Source of the DNA: Cryomorphaceae bacterium 1068
GTDB taxonomy: Bacteria > Bacteroidota > Bacteroidia > Flavobacteriales_D > Cryomorphaceae
DNA: 64,000 nucleotides
Assembly (NCBI GenBank): GCA_027214385.1
Contig: JAPVXR010000001.1
Location: forward strand, 248,001-312,000
Direction: 5' to 3'
Shown here: positions 35,605-44,597 of the stretch, piece after piece
Position numbering within the stretch: position 1 is the stretch's first letter
Layout: every line of letters begins with the position of its first letter
Made by a program: the position numbers and the translations under genes
The notes under the pieces: model-generated
What the model was told of the DNA's origin: nothing
Seen by the model: the letters and a program-made list of their open reading frames with translations, nothing else
The model's database searches: none

Positions 35605-37002
35605 TTGAAGATACATTTTAAGGGTGCAGCAGGCACCGTAACTGGCTCCAAGCATCTTTTGGAAACTGACAAAGGACTTAAAATTCTGCTTGACTGCGGT
35701 CTCTATCAAGGCAAAGAATCGGGCTCAGGCAAGGAAAACAGGCATTTTGGCTTCGACCCTCAGGCCATTGATATGGTCTTTTTGTCGCATGCCCACATCG
35801 ATCATTCCGGTTTGCTGCCGCGATTGGTAAAAGAAGGATTCAAGGGCAAGATCTATTGTACCGAACCCACGCGCGCTTTGTGCGAAATCATGCTGGCCGA
35901 TTCGGCGCATATTCAATTGGCTGACTTCCGTTATGAGTCAAAGAGATCCATTTCAAGGGAAGACGATGAGCCGCTCTATACCATTGAAGATGTGGTGAAA
36001 ACCATGAACCTTTTCAAGCCGCTAGCCTACGATGAATGGCTGACGATTCACGAAGATGTTACCGTTATGTTCACCTATATCGGGCATATCTTGGGCAGCG
36101 CCTGTGTAAACCTGAGAGTGCGAGAAGGGAAGAAAACTCACCGTATTGCCTACACAGGCGATATCGGAAGAACAGATCAACAAATCATTAGAGGCCGCGA
36201 ACCTTTTCCTCAGGCTGAGGTCATTCTCTGCGAAAGCACCTATGGCAATCGTCTGCATGACGATCAGCAGATTAGTGAGCAACGGCTGTTGGAAATTGTA
36301 AATGAGACCTGTGTTCAAAAAAGGGGTAAGCTCATTATTCCAGCCTTCAGTTTGGGGAGAACACAAGAGATCGTACATAGCTTGGATAGATTGGAGACCG
36401 CAGGTAAACTGCCTGCCATCAAAGTGTTTGTGGATAGTCCGCTGAGTACGAACGCTACCGAAATTGTTCGATCCTTTCCTGAGCAGTTCAATGACCGACT
36501 TTTAAAATACATGGAAAAGGATGCCAATCCCTTTGGTTTTTCAAGGCTTTATTACGTTCGGGATGTGAAGTACTCCAAGCAAATCAACACCTTAAAAGAA
36601 CCCTGTATCATCATCTCTGCCTCCGGGATGGCAGAGGCAGGAAGAATTTTACATCATTTAGCCAATAATATTGAAGATAAAAACAACACGGTTCTCTTCG
36701 TTGGTTATTGTGAGCCGAACACACTAGGTGGAAGACTGCGCGCCGGTGCAGAAAAAGTGTGCATTTACGGAGTGGAGCATCAGGTGAAGGCCAAAATAGA
36801 AATCATGGATTCGTACAGCGCGCATGGTGACTACAAAGAAATGATTGAGTACTTGAGTTGCCAGCAGGCGCATCTGATCAAGCATCTTTTCTTGGTTCAC
36901 GGTCGAGATGAGGTTCAACAAGAGTTTAAAGGCCACCTCGAACAAGCGGGTTTTCACCACATCTCCATTCCGAAAAAAGGTGATGTGGTGGAGTTGAGTT
37001 GA
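35605..37002 (+). CDS. Beta-CASP metallo-beta-lactamase-fold RNA hydrolase-like protein
   Basis: 465 residues from a TTG codon; no ATG exists before the family start MKIHFKGAAGTVTGSK. SHAHIDHSG (HxHxDH motif), YTGDIGRTD (metal aspartate), IISASGMAEAGR (beta-CASP motif B/C region) and SYSAHGDY (last histidine) define the CPSF-like group. Members act on RNA, but bacterial versions of this YciC/'exonuclease' subgroup are mostly uncharacterised. It stands just upstream of ccmB, 145 nt away. Confidence 0.85.
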   Translation: MKIHFKGAAGTVTGSKHLLETDKGLKILLDCGLYQGKESGSGKENRHFGFDPQAIDMVFLSHAHIDHSGLLPRLVKEGFKGKIYCTEPTRALCEIMLADSAHIQLADFRYESKRSISREDDEPLYTIEDVVKTMNLFKPLAYDEWLTIHEDVTVMFTYIGHILGSACVNLRVREGKKTHRIAYTGDIGRTDQQIIRGREPFPQAEVILCESTYGNRLHDDQQISEQRLLEIVNETCVQKRGKLIIPAFSLGRTQEIVHSLDRLETAGKLPAIKVFVDSPLSTNATEIVRSFPEQFNDRLLKYMEKDANPFGFSRLYYVRDVKYSKQINTLKEPCIIISASGMAEAGRILHHLANNIEDKNNTVLFVGYCEPNTLGGRLRAGAEKVCIYGVEHQVKAKIEIMDSYSAHGDYKEMIEYLSCQQAHLIKHLFLVHGRDEVQQEFKGHLEQAGFHHISIPKKGDVVELS

Positions 37003-37147
37003 TGATGAAATGTCGGAATATTCAATACCCGCTATTTCTGTCTTAGTTCTTCGTCTATGAAAGACGGTAGTTTCGGCTTCGCTCAACCACCTTGAATTTT
37101 CTCTGAATTCCCAATACCCTATACCATTCCCTATCTTAGCCCCCGAA

Positions 37148-37813
37148 ATGTGGAGCGAAGCAAAAGCGATCCTTGCTAAAGACCTGAGAATGGAGTGGCG
37201 ACAGCGCCATGCCATAGGTAGTGTGTTTCTGTACATAATCGCCTCGGTATTTGTAGCTTACCTTGGCTTTCGCCAAATAGCGAGTGTACCTGTTTGGAAT
37301 GCGCTGTTTTGGATCATTGCTCTTTTTGCGGCATTCAATGCTGCCTCGAGGAGTTTTGCTTCCGAGAATGAGGGTCGACGACTTTACCTGTATTCTCTTG
37401 CCAGTGCCGAAGCGGTGGTGATCGGCAAAATGGTCTACAACGCCATCTTACTCTTGGTGATGGTCTTCGTGGGTTTTGCGATATACGCTCTCATGTTAGG
37501 AACTTCTCCTTTGGCGGAAGCCAATTGGGGTGCCTTGATTTTGGCCCTTGCTTTGGGAGCTGTCGGGCTTGCATTTACGCTTACTCTGGTTTCAGCTTTG
37601 GCTTCCCAAACGGATAATAACCTCGGGATGATGGCCATATTGGGCTTGCCGGTGATCCTCCCGCTTTTGCTCATTCTCATTCGTTTTTCAAAGAATGCCA
37701 TCGACGGAATTGCCTGGTCGGTAAATGCCATCTATGCTTTGCAATTATTGGCGGTTCTTCTCCTTTCGGTTGGACTCTCCTATATACTTTTTCCGTACCT
37801 TTGGCGCGAATAA
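37148..37813 (+). CDS. ccmB: Haem exporter permease CcmB
   Basis: 221 residues with six helices; MEWRQRHAIGSVFLY resembles the N-terminal amphipathic helix of CcmB (R-x3-e/l). CcmB is the membrane part of the CcmABC(D) module that loads haem onto CcmE for cytochrome c maturation. The ATP-binding partner CcmA is not in this window. A -7-like TATCTTAG lies at 37132-37139, so the mRNA may have a very short leader. Confidence 0.88.
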   Translation: MWSEAKAILAKDLRMEWRQRHAIGSVFLYIIASVFVAYLGFRQIASVPVWNALFWIIALFAAFNAASRSFASENEGRRLYLYSLASAEAVVIGKMVYNAILLLVMVFVGFAIYALMLGTSPLAEANWGALILALALGAVGLAFTLTLVSALASQTDNNLGMMAILGLPVILPLLLILIRFSKNAIDGIAWSVNAIYALQLLAVLLLSVGLSYILFPYLWRE

Positions 37814-37828
37814 TCGGCAGGAAGATTT

Positions 37829-38869
37829 ATGTCAATTGCTTGGTGGAAGTGGCTCTCAGCACTTACCGTACTCACAACACTTATAGTCGGACTTAAAGCA
37901 CCTTTATCTCCAGGGATTCCCGCGGTCAGTCCTGACAAGCTTGATTATGGTGCTACCTCTGTTACCATTACGGGGTACAACACGCATTTCGAAGAAGCTT
38001 CATCATCGCTGCAAGTTTGGCTGAAAAACGGTGATGCCATTTTTTGTCCCTACGAAATGGCTGTTGTGGATGAAAACACCATGCGGGCCAGCTTTAGCGT
38101 AACGGAAGTTATCGACGGTGCATTCTTCGATCTTTACGTCAATAACGATGTAGATGGAACACTTCACTTGCCTATGGCTCTGCTGCAGAGCGGAATGGAA
38201 GTGGGACTCAATCCTGACAAGACCGAAGATTGCCTAAAGGAAATTACCGTTACAGAAGCCGCAGCTTACGATTTTCCCAATCAGCCCATACTGAATGAAA
38301 CGATCAGAAACCTCCTTGTTCACGTACCGAGTTGGTTTGCCATGATTTTCGTGATGTTGCTTTCGCTGATTTACAGCATTCGCTTTTTGAATTCCTCCAA
38401 AATGGACTTTGATAACAAGGCTGAAACAGCTGCTCACGTGGGGTTGCTCTTTGCCTTTATCGGATTGGCAACGGGAAGTATCTGGGCGCGATTTACATGG
38501 GGAGCTTGGTGGGTGAGCGATCCGCGACTAAACGGGGCGGCTCTCGGTGTGCTGGTTTACCTGGCCTACTTTGTACTCAAGTCGTCGATCAACGACAAAG
38601 AAAAATCGGCTCGACTCGGAGCGGTTTACAATATTTTTGCCTTTACAATGATGATCCTTTTCGTCATGGTGCTTCCGCGAATGACCGATTCACTCCATCC
38701 CGGCGTAGGAGGAAATCCGGCTTTCAGCCAATACGATCTTGATGACAATCTCCGCTTGGTTTTCTATCCGGCCGTGATCGGATGGATCGGGATGGCTGTT
38801 TGGATTTTCGATGTGAGGTACCGAATGACGAAATTGCGGTTTCGTGAATTATTAGGAAATGAAGAGTAA
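37829..38869 (+). CDS. ccmC: Haem transfer protein CcmC with inserted periplasmic domain
   Basis: 346 residues. CcmC binds haem at the outer face and hands it to CcmE. WGAWWVSDPRL (about residues 229-239) is the tryptophan-rich WWD motif, flanked by histidines (LLVHVPSWFAM; SLHPGVGG). Proteobacterial CcmC has about 245 residues; here a segment of about 110 residues (30-140; SVTITGYNTHFEEASSSLQVWL, later FDLYVNNDVDG) sits between helix 1 and helix 2, resembling an IPT/Ig-type beta sandwich. The rest aligns with the family. It overlaps the next gene by 11 nt. Confidence 0.88.
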   Translation: MSIAWWKWLSALTVLTTLIVGLKAPLSPGIPAVSPDKLDYGATSVTITGYNTHFEEASSSLQVWLKNGDAIFCPYEMAVVDENTMRASFSVTEVIDGAFFDLYVNNDVDGTLHLPMALLQSGMEVGLNPDKTEDCLKEITVTEAAAYDFPNQPILNETIRNLLVHVPSWFAMIFVMLLSLIYSIRFLNSSKMDFDNKAETAAHVGLLFAFIGLATGSIWARFTWGAWWVSDPRLNGAALGVLVYLAYFVLKSSINDKEKSARLGAVYNIFAFTMMILFVMVLPRMTDSLHPGVGGNPAFSQYDLDDNLRLVFYPAVIGWIGMAVWIFDVRYRMTKLRFRELLGNEE

Positions 38870-39092
38870 ACATATATCCCTTTTTCTTGTCTTATTGACA
38901 GGTTTATTTTCCGCAACTGCGATAGCCCAGACGGGCACTGACTGGTTGGAAAATACAATGTTTTCAAGTGGAAAAATAAACGTGGTAGTAGCAGTGGTGA
39001 GTGTCGTATTTATACTCATCGTAGTCTACCTTATTTCGATAGATAGGAAGTTGAAGAAGTTGGAGAAGAGTGATAAAAACAAATTGAAATGA
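38859..39092 (+). CDS. ccmD: CcmD-like small membrane protein
   Basis: 77 residues: signal-peptide-like segment (MKSKHISLFLVLLTGLFSATAIAQ), a short periplasmic stretch, one membrane helix (INVVVAVVSVVFILIVVYLISI) and a basic cytoplasmic tail. CcmD helps release holo-CcmE. The position between ccmC and ccmE, overlapping ccmC by 11 nt and ccmE by 4 nt, is the reason for the call, since this small protein has little sequence signature. Confidence 0.75.
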   Translation: MKSKHISLFLVLLTGLFSATAIAQTGTDWLENTMFSSGKINVVVAVVSVVFILIVVYLISIDRKLKKLEKSDKNKLK

Positions 39093-39496
39093 AAAAGACA
39101 CACATCATAGCGATCGTCTTTATCGCAGTAGCCATTGCTTTTATGATTGGCTCGGTGAATGATTCGAGTTCTTACGCTGATTTTAGCGAAGCCTTTGAGA
39201 ATCCTCAAAAGGAGTATCACGTGGTAGGTGAATTGGATCGTTCGGCTGAGATTGCTTACAACCCGGAGGTCAATCCCAATATCACCAAATTCACGATGGT
39301 GGATAAGCAAGGTGAGCGAAGAAAAGTAGTTTTGAATAAATCAAAGCCCCAGGATTTTGAGCGCTCAGAGAGTGTAGTGCTCATTGGTAAGGCCAATGGT
39401 GATGAATTTCACGCTACGGAAATGCTCATGAAATGCCCTTCGAAGTACAAAGAAGAAGGAAAATTCGAATTGGAGGAAACCGCTTCCAAAGACTAA
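39089..39496 (+). CDS. ccmE: Haem chaperone CcmE, cysteine-type
   Basis: 135 residues: one N-terminal helix (IIAIVFIAVAIAFMIGS) and an OB-fold periplasmic domain. In E. coli CcmE haem is bound covalently by H130 in HDENY; here the matching position reads C116-P-S-K-Y120 (MLMKCPSKYKEEG), i.e. the CxxxY variant seen in some deltaproteobacteria and archaea. Haem would thus be attached to a cysteine. It overlaps ccmD by 4 nt (ATGA) and sits 7 nt before ccmF. Confidence 0.88.
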   Translation: MKKTHIIAIVFIAVAIAFMIGSVNDSSSYADFSEAFENPQKEYHVVGELDRSAEIAYNPEVNPNITKFTMVDKQGERRKVVLNKSKPQDFERSESVVLIGKANGDEFHATEMLMKCPSKYKEEGKFELEETASKD

Positions 39497-39503
39497 ATAG
39501 ACG

Positions 39504-42308
39504 ATGATAGAATACCTGGGAGAGCACACCTTAATCGGAAGGCTCGGAGAAGTATTTGTGTCCACTTCATTTGCGGCAGCATTTCTTGCGGCCATCTCTT
39601 ATTTCATTGCCAGTCGTTCGGAAAATGACGCTTATCGTCGAATGGGAAGGGCTGCATTCAGGCTGCATTCGGTGGCATTGATTGCTACGGCTGTCACGCT
39701 GTTTATCATGCTCTTCAATAAGTACTTTGAGTACGATTACGTATGGAAACACGCCAATCGCGACATGCCGTTGCGGTATATATTCTCTGGTTTTTGGGAA
39801 GGACAAGAAGGTAGCTTTATTCTGTGGAGCTTCTGGAATGTGGTGCTGGGAAACATCTTGTTGCTGACTGCCAAAAAATTTGAAAATCTGACCATGATGA
39901 TGGTCTCTATTTTTCAGATGCTCATCGGTAGCATGATTCTGGGTGTCTATGTCCTTGACTTTAAATTGGGAAACAGTCCATTTGACCTCATTCGCGAATT
40001 GCCCGAGAATGTAGGCCTGCCTTGGACACAAATGTCCAACTACCTCGAGCGTATCCCCAGCTTCAGTGATGGACGCGGGATGAACCCGCTTTTGCAGAAT
40101 TACTGGATGACCATCCATCCACCTACACTTTTCTTGGGTTATGCATCTACTTTGTTTCCTTTCGCCTTCGCCATTGCCGGATTGGCTTCGGGCAAGTTGA
40201 AGGAATGGATTAGACCAGCTATTCCATGGGCCTTTTTCAGTGTGTCCGTTTTGGGAATCGGAATTCTCATGGGTGGAGCTTGGGCATACGAAGCATTGAG
40301 CTTTGGTGGATTCTGGGCCTGGGATCCTGTTGAAAATGCCTCCTTAATTCCTTGGCTTACCTTGGTTGGAGCTGCTCACGTAATGGTGGTCAACCAAAGA
40401 AAGAATCGTTCGCAATACACCGCGCTTTTTCTCACATTGATCACTGCCATTTTGGTGATGTACGCCTCCTTTTTGGTGCATTCAGGAGTTCTTGGAGATA
40501 CGTCTGTACACTCTTTTACCGACGATGGATTGATGAAACAGCACTTATTTATTCTACTGTTTCTGGTTGCATTGTCTGCAACGCTTATGTTATTTGAGAC
40601 TCGTCTACGACTTGTCTACCTCGCGGGAATAGTCGTTCTCATCATTGCTGGTTGGGCCTTGGAATTGAAAGTTGCGGCCATCGTTGCTTTCTTGATCATG
40701 TCGGTAATCATGCCCATTCTCGCCTACAAAAAGTTCTTTGTCAAACCGGAAAAAGAAGAGCCACTATGGAGTCGGGAATTTTGGATTTTCATCGGATCGA
40801 TGGTGCTTTTGCTTTCGGCAGCACAGATTGCTTTGGAAACGTCGAAGCCAATTTGGAATATTCTCGCCGAGCCTTTTGCAGGGCCGCTCATGGATATTTA
40901 CTCTGTTACGAAAATCGAAGGACTGAAATCGCTCGCCGAAGGGAAACTAGCTCCTAATAGTGATCGAATCAATCACTTCAATAAGTGGCAGATTCCATTT
41001 GCTTTTGTGGTCACATTCCTCATTGCATTCACTCAATTTTTACGATACGGAAAGAGCAATTTCAAGCAGTTTGGCAAGAAGATTCTTCTCAGTCTTTCCG
41101 TATCGCTGCTGATCACATTGGCGGCAGCCACTCAGTTGAGTTACGATGGCGATGAGTTCATTCTATTGATTCTTTTCTTTACCACTGTTTTTGCCGTCTT
41201 AGCGAATTTGGATTACGCCATTCGAATCCTTAAAGGCAAATTCAACGCGTCAGGAGCAAGTGTTGCGCATATTGGTTTTGGATTGGTCCTTTTGGGAGCT
41301 TTGATTTCCACCTCGCGCAGTGAAAAGATTTCGGAAAATGCCTCGCGTTTTGATATAGAGCAGCTCAGCAATGACTTTAATAACAATGAGGATGTATTGC
41401 TATTTAAGCAAGACACGATCATGATGGGCGGCTATTTTGTGAGTTACAAAGAGCGGGATAAGCAGGGGCTTAACGTTTACTACAAAGTGGAGTATTTCGA
41501 TGCCAAGCCCATTACCTACAAGGAAGGCGATCATGTGATAGCTCGCGGAGTGGTAATGCGAGCTAAGGATAATCACGTTCCCGGGCCTGACTTCATTCTC
41601 GACCAAAAAGATCATTGGGAAGTGGTAAAAGATCCGCGAGGAATGATGCTGGATTCCATTCCACGATGGACGCAGTATCGCCCTGGCAAAAAGCTATTCG
41701 ATTTGAATCCCAGAATTCAGTTGAACCCCGAATTTGGAAACGTAGCTGAGCCTTCAACGAAGCGGTACTGGAATAAAGATATATACACACATATACGCTG
41801 GGCCGAACTGGAAGTAGACACGGATGCCACAGGGTTCCGCGCAGCCACCGAGCTGAAATTGGGTGTAGGCGATACAGCTTTGGTCGGATCCAACTCCGTA
41901 CGGCTCAATCAGCTGTCGGTTGTAAAAGACGAGGAGAGAGAAAAGTACCGTATCGCTCCGAATGACTTGGCTGTGAAAGCGCGAATCGGAATAAAAACTG
42001 CGGATGGAGAAGTATTTGAAGTGGAGCCTCTTTACATCTTGCGCGATTCCATCTTGCCCGTTCCTGATCCGGTCATTCAGGACGAGTCAGGTGTTCGAGT
42101 GAATTTTGATAAGATTGATCCCGTCACGGGAAAACACACCTTCTTCGTGGCCGAACGTTTTGCAAACAGGAAGGAATTTATCGTGATGCAGGCTATCCAA
42201 TTCCCGATGATCAATATCCTGTGGATTGGCTGTATCATTATGTTTTTAGGAACAGTAATGGCGATTCGTCACCGCATTAGGCTTTCGAAAAAAGGTAAAA
42301 AAGCATGA
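39504..42308 (+). CDS. ccmF: Cytochrome c haem lyase subunit CcmF
   Basis: 934 residues, well above the about 650 of proteobacterial CcmF. The haem-handling WWD region appears as GGFWAWDPVENASLIPWL (from about W273), preceded by HPPTLFLGY and followed by HSGVLGDTSVHSF, the conserved histidine pair. After the membrane core (about 13 helices), residues about 600-905 form a large soluble periplasmic domain rich in beta strands, and one final helix closes the protein. CcmF attaches haem to apocytochrome c with CcmH, which is not in this window. The stop overlaps the next gene by 4 nt. Confidence 0.92.
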   Translation: MIEYLGEHTLIGRLGEVFVSTSFAAAFLAAISYFIASRSENDAYRRMGRAAFRLHSVALIATAVTLFIMLFNKYFEYDYVWKHANRDMPLRYIFSGFWEGQEGSFILWSFWNVVLGNILLLTAKKFENLTMMMVSIFQMLIGSMILGVYVLDFKLGNSPFDLIRELPENVGLPWTQMSNYLERIPSFSDGRGMNPLLQNYWMTIHPPTLFLGYASTLFPFAFAIAGLASGKLKEWIRPAIPWAFFSVSVLGIGILMGGAWAYEALSFGGFWAWDPVENASLIPWLTLVGAAHVMVVNQRKNRSQYTALFLTLITAILVMYASFLVHSGVLGDTSVHSFTDDGLMKQHLFILLFLVALSATLMLFETRLRLVYLAGIVVLIIAGWALELKVAAIVAFLIMSVIMPILAYKKFFVKPEKEEPLWSREFWIFIGSMVLLLSAAQIALETSKPIWNILAEPFAGPLMDIYSVTKIEGLKSLAEGKLAPNSDRINHFNKWQIPFAFVVTFLIAFTQFLRYGKSNFKQFGKKILLSLSVSLLITLAAATQLSYDGDEFILLILFFTTVFAVLANLDYAIRILKGKFNASGASVAHIGFGLVLLGALISTSRSEKISENASRFDIEQLSNDFNNNEDVLLFKQDTIMMGGYFVSYKERDKQGLNVYYKVEYFDAKPITYKEGDHVIARGVVMRAKDNHVPGPDFILDQKDHWEVVKDPRGMMLDSIPRWTQYRPGKKLFDLNPRIQLNPEFGNVAEPSTKRYWNKDIYTHIRWAELEVDTDATGFRAATELKLGVGDTALVGSNSVRLNQLSVVKDEEREKYRIAPNDLAVKARIGIKTADGEVFEVEPLYILRDSILPVPDPVIQDESGVRVNFDKIDPVTGKHTFFVAERFANRKEFIVMQAIQFPMINILWIGCIIMFLGTVMAIRHRIRLSKKGKKA

Positions 42309-43090
42309 GTCAGTTTGAGTCCATCGCATTAATCGGAAACGGAAGAGTGGCCCATCAGCTTGGTGCCGCTTTGAATGACCAGGGTGTGAACATAGAAGGT
42401 GTTTACGGCAGAAATTCAGCTGGAGCTGAGAAACTGGCAGAAAAACTAGATTCAAGAATCATAGACAATTTGTCTGATCTCATTCAAGCTGATTTAATTT
42501 TGCTGACCGTTTCTGATGATGCTGTCTCTGAAGTGGCAAGTCAACTGAACCCTAGAAACAAAGGACTTGTAGCCCACACTTCGGGAGCGGTGCCACTCTC
42601 TGCTTTGGAAGGTGTGAAGAGAAAGGCCGTTTTCTATCCCCTGCAAAGTTTCTCACTCGATAAGAATATTGTTTGGGAGAATGTTCCCTTTTGCCTTGAG
42701 GCGGAAAACGATGAGGACCTGAACGGATTAGGAGAACTAGCTGAGTTGCTTTCACAGCGCATTCACGTTTTGTCTAGCGATCAGCGCAAGAGCCTTCACT
42801 TAGCTGCTGTTTTTGCAAATAACTTCGCCAACCTGATGTTTGAGCTTTCGGAAGATCTTTTGGCGAAAGCCGAAATAGACCGCAGCATATTGCATCCGCT
42901 TATTTTGGAAACAGCCAACAAGGTACTGATGCAATCGGCAAAAGTTTCTCAAACGGGCCCTGCAGCCAGAGGAGATAAACAGACAATTAAAATGCATCGA
43001 GCCCTTCTGGGGGAAGGCAATTCCTACCGTAATATTTACGATCGTCTGACCAACGAAATTTACAATCGCACCCATGAGCAAGAGCTATAA
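42305..43090 (+). CDS. DUF2520 / Rossmann-fold oxidoreductase-like protein
   Basis: 261 residues. SIALIGNGRVAHQLG (residues 6-20) is an NAD(P)-binding motif, and DLILLTVSDDAVSEVA the following Rossmann strand. The C-terminal helical part (LHLAAVFANNFANLM...GPAARGDKQTI) matches DUF2520, a 6-phosphogluconate dehydrogenase-like C-terminal dimer domain. Substrate unknown. It follows ccmF with an ATGA overlap and overlaps the kdsC-like gene by 17 nt, a recurring order in Flavobacteriales. Confidence 0.78.
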   Translation: MSQFESIALIGNGRVAHQLGAALNDQGVNIEGVYGRNSAGAEKLAEKLDSRIIDNLSDLIQADLILLTVSDDAVSEVASQLNPRNKGLVAHTSGAVPLSALEGVKRKAVFYPLQSFSLDKNIVWENVPFCLEAENDEDLNGLGELAELLSQRIHVLSSDQRKSLHLAAVFANNFANLMFELSEDLLAKAEIDRSILHPLILETANKVLMQSAKVSQTGPAARGDKQTIKMHRALLGEGNSYRNIYDRLTNEIYNRTHEQEL

Positions 43091-43598
43091 GCAGCGTCTT
43101 CACGAGATTACCACACTAATTTTTGATGTAGACGGTGTTTTTACTGATGGAATGGTACTGGTAATGCCCGATGGGCAATTCGTAAGGAGGATGAATTCCA
43201 AGGACAGCTATGCCATTCAATTTGCAGTTAAAAAGGGGTTGCGCATTGCCATCATTACCGGTGGAAATTCCTTGGCAGTCAGGGATGGGCTGCATAGCTT
43301 GGGAGTAAAACACATTTTTCTTCAAAGCCGAAATAAAGAGGAAGTCTTTGATACCTTTGTCGAAAAGCAGGGCATCACTGCGGAGGAAGTACTTTATATG
43401 GGAGATGATATTCCTGATTATCGAGTAATGGAGAAGGCTGGTTTGGCCATCTGTCCGGCAGACGCATCGGAAGAAATTAAGAGCATCAGCGATTATGTTT
43501 CGGTGAAGAAAGGCGGACACGGTTGTGTGAGAGATATCATCGAGCAAACCTTGAAGATTCAGGGAAAATGGTTTGATGAAGATGCCCTTGAATGGTAA
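43074..43598 (+). CDS. KdsC-like HAD phosphatase (3-deoxy-octulosonate-8-phosphatase family)
   Basis: 174 residues. LIFDVDGVFTDG (D18, D20) is HAD motif I, IITGGN motif II and MGDDIPD motif IV; the absence of a cap domain and the GKW end fit the KdsC family, which removes phosphate from Kdo-8-phosphate. That complements kdsD and kdsA at the left end of the window, but capless C-type HADs in Bacteroidota also act on other acyl sugars, so the substrate is not certain. Confidence 0.82.
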   Translation: MSKSYKQRLHEITTLIFDVDGVFTDGMVLVMPDGQFVRRMNSKDSYAIQFAVKKGLRIAIITGGNSLAVRDGLHSLGVKHIFLQSRNKEEVFDTFVEKQGITAEEVLYMGDDIPDYRVMEKAGLAICPADASEEIKSISDYVSVKKGGHGCVRDIIEQTLKIQGKWFDEDALEW

Positions 43599-43601
43599 GT
43601 C

Positions 43602-44597
43602 ATGCAAGCATTTCTGCAATTTTTGCGCCTCACGCGTCCGCTGAACCTTTTCATTATCGCACTCACCATGGTGCTGATGAGGTATTTCGTCCTTCGGCCT
43701 CTCGTCGAAGTTAATGGCTTCGAACTACAGCTTTCTTTCTGGCAGTTTCTCACTTTGGTGGTGAGCACAGTGCTAATTGCCGCTGCAGGAAACATCATTA
43801 ACGATTATTTTGATCAGCGCACGGACAGGGTAAATAAACCCAATGACATTATTGTAGGAGTCCATGTGAAGCGCAGGGTTGCCATGTTCGTACATCAGTT
43901 TTTCAATTTGATTGGCCTGGCAATGGCGGTTTATCTCGCTTACTCCATTGGCATGTGGAAGCTTAGTATTGTAAGCTTTTTCGCTGCAGCGACATTGTGG
44001 TTCTATAGCGTTCAATTTAAGCGTGACTTGATCATCGGAAACCTGCTGATCGCCCTCCTGGCGGGATTGGTACCCATTCTAGTGGGGATTTATGAAATCC
44101 CGCTTCTTATAGAAACCTACGGTGAAGAAGTGGTACAGTATTTCAGAATTCAGCGACCTAGCGAAGACCCTTCATTGTACTTCAAGCTCTTGTTCTATTT
44201 CATTTTAGGCTACGCGGCTTTTGCCTTTGCGCTCAATCTCATTCGCGAATTGCAAAAGGATATGGCTGATGTAAAAGGAGATGCTAGAATAGGGGCCAGA
44301 ACGGTGCCTTTGGTTTACGGAATTAAGAACGCCAAGAAGGTGACCGCTGTTTTGATAGTAGCTACTATCATTGCTCTGGTGGTTCTCCAGCAAAAAGTCG
44401 TTGACGATCCTTATTCTTTGATTTACATGATGGCTGCAGTTATTCTTCCATTGCTGGCAGGCCTTTGGGTAAATCATCGAGCGGTAAGGCGACCGCAATT
44501 CGTGCGAGCGGGAAATTTCATGAAATTGGCTATGCTTGGCGGATTGCTCTACAGCATAGTTCATTACTACATTTACTACGCCAGTGAATTATCTTGA
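43602..44597 (+). CDS. UbiA-family prenyltransferase
   Basis: 331 residues with eight to nine helices. The first aspartate-rich motif reads NDYFDQRTD (N67-D75) and a second, IRELQKDMADVKGD, lies near residue 215; both bind the Mg-prenyl diphosphate. UbiA proteins prenylate quinone, haem or glycerol phosphate heads. The Bacteroidota members in this gene order are often annotated as geranylgeranylglycerol-phosphate transferases, but the acceptor is unverified. It overlaps maf by 14 nt. Confidence 0.8.
   Translation: MQAFLQFLRLTRPLNLFIIALTMVLMRYFVLRPLVEVNGFELQLSFWQFLTLVVSTVLIAAAGNIINDYFDQRTDRVNKPNDIIVGVHVKRRVAMFVHQFFNLIGLAMAVYLAYSIGMWKLSIVSFFAAATLWFYSVQFKRDLIIGNLLIALLAGLVPILVGIYEIPLLIETYGEEVVQYFRIQRPSEDPSLYFKLLFYFILGYAAFAFALNLIRELQKDMADVKGDARIGARTVPLVYGIKNAKKVTAVLIVATIIALVVLQQKVVDDPYSLIYMMAAVILPLLAGLWVNHRAVRRPQFVRAGNFMKLAMLGGLLYSIVHYYIYYASELS

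Noticed and set aside
39567-40118. A 183-codon minus-strand frame inside ccmF
   Set aside because: Fully antisense to a well-supported membrane protein gene; composition (many H, Q, R) is typical of an antisense reading of helix-rich sequence.
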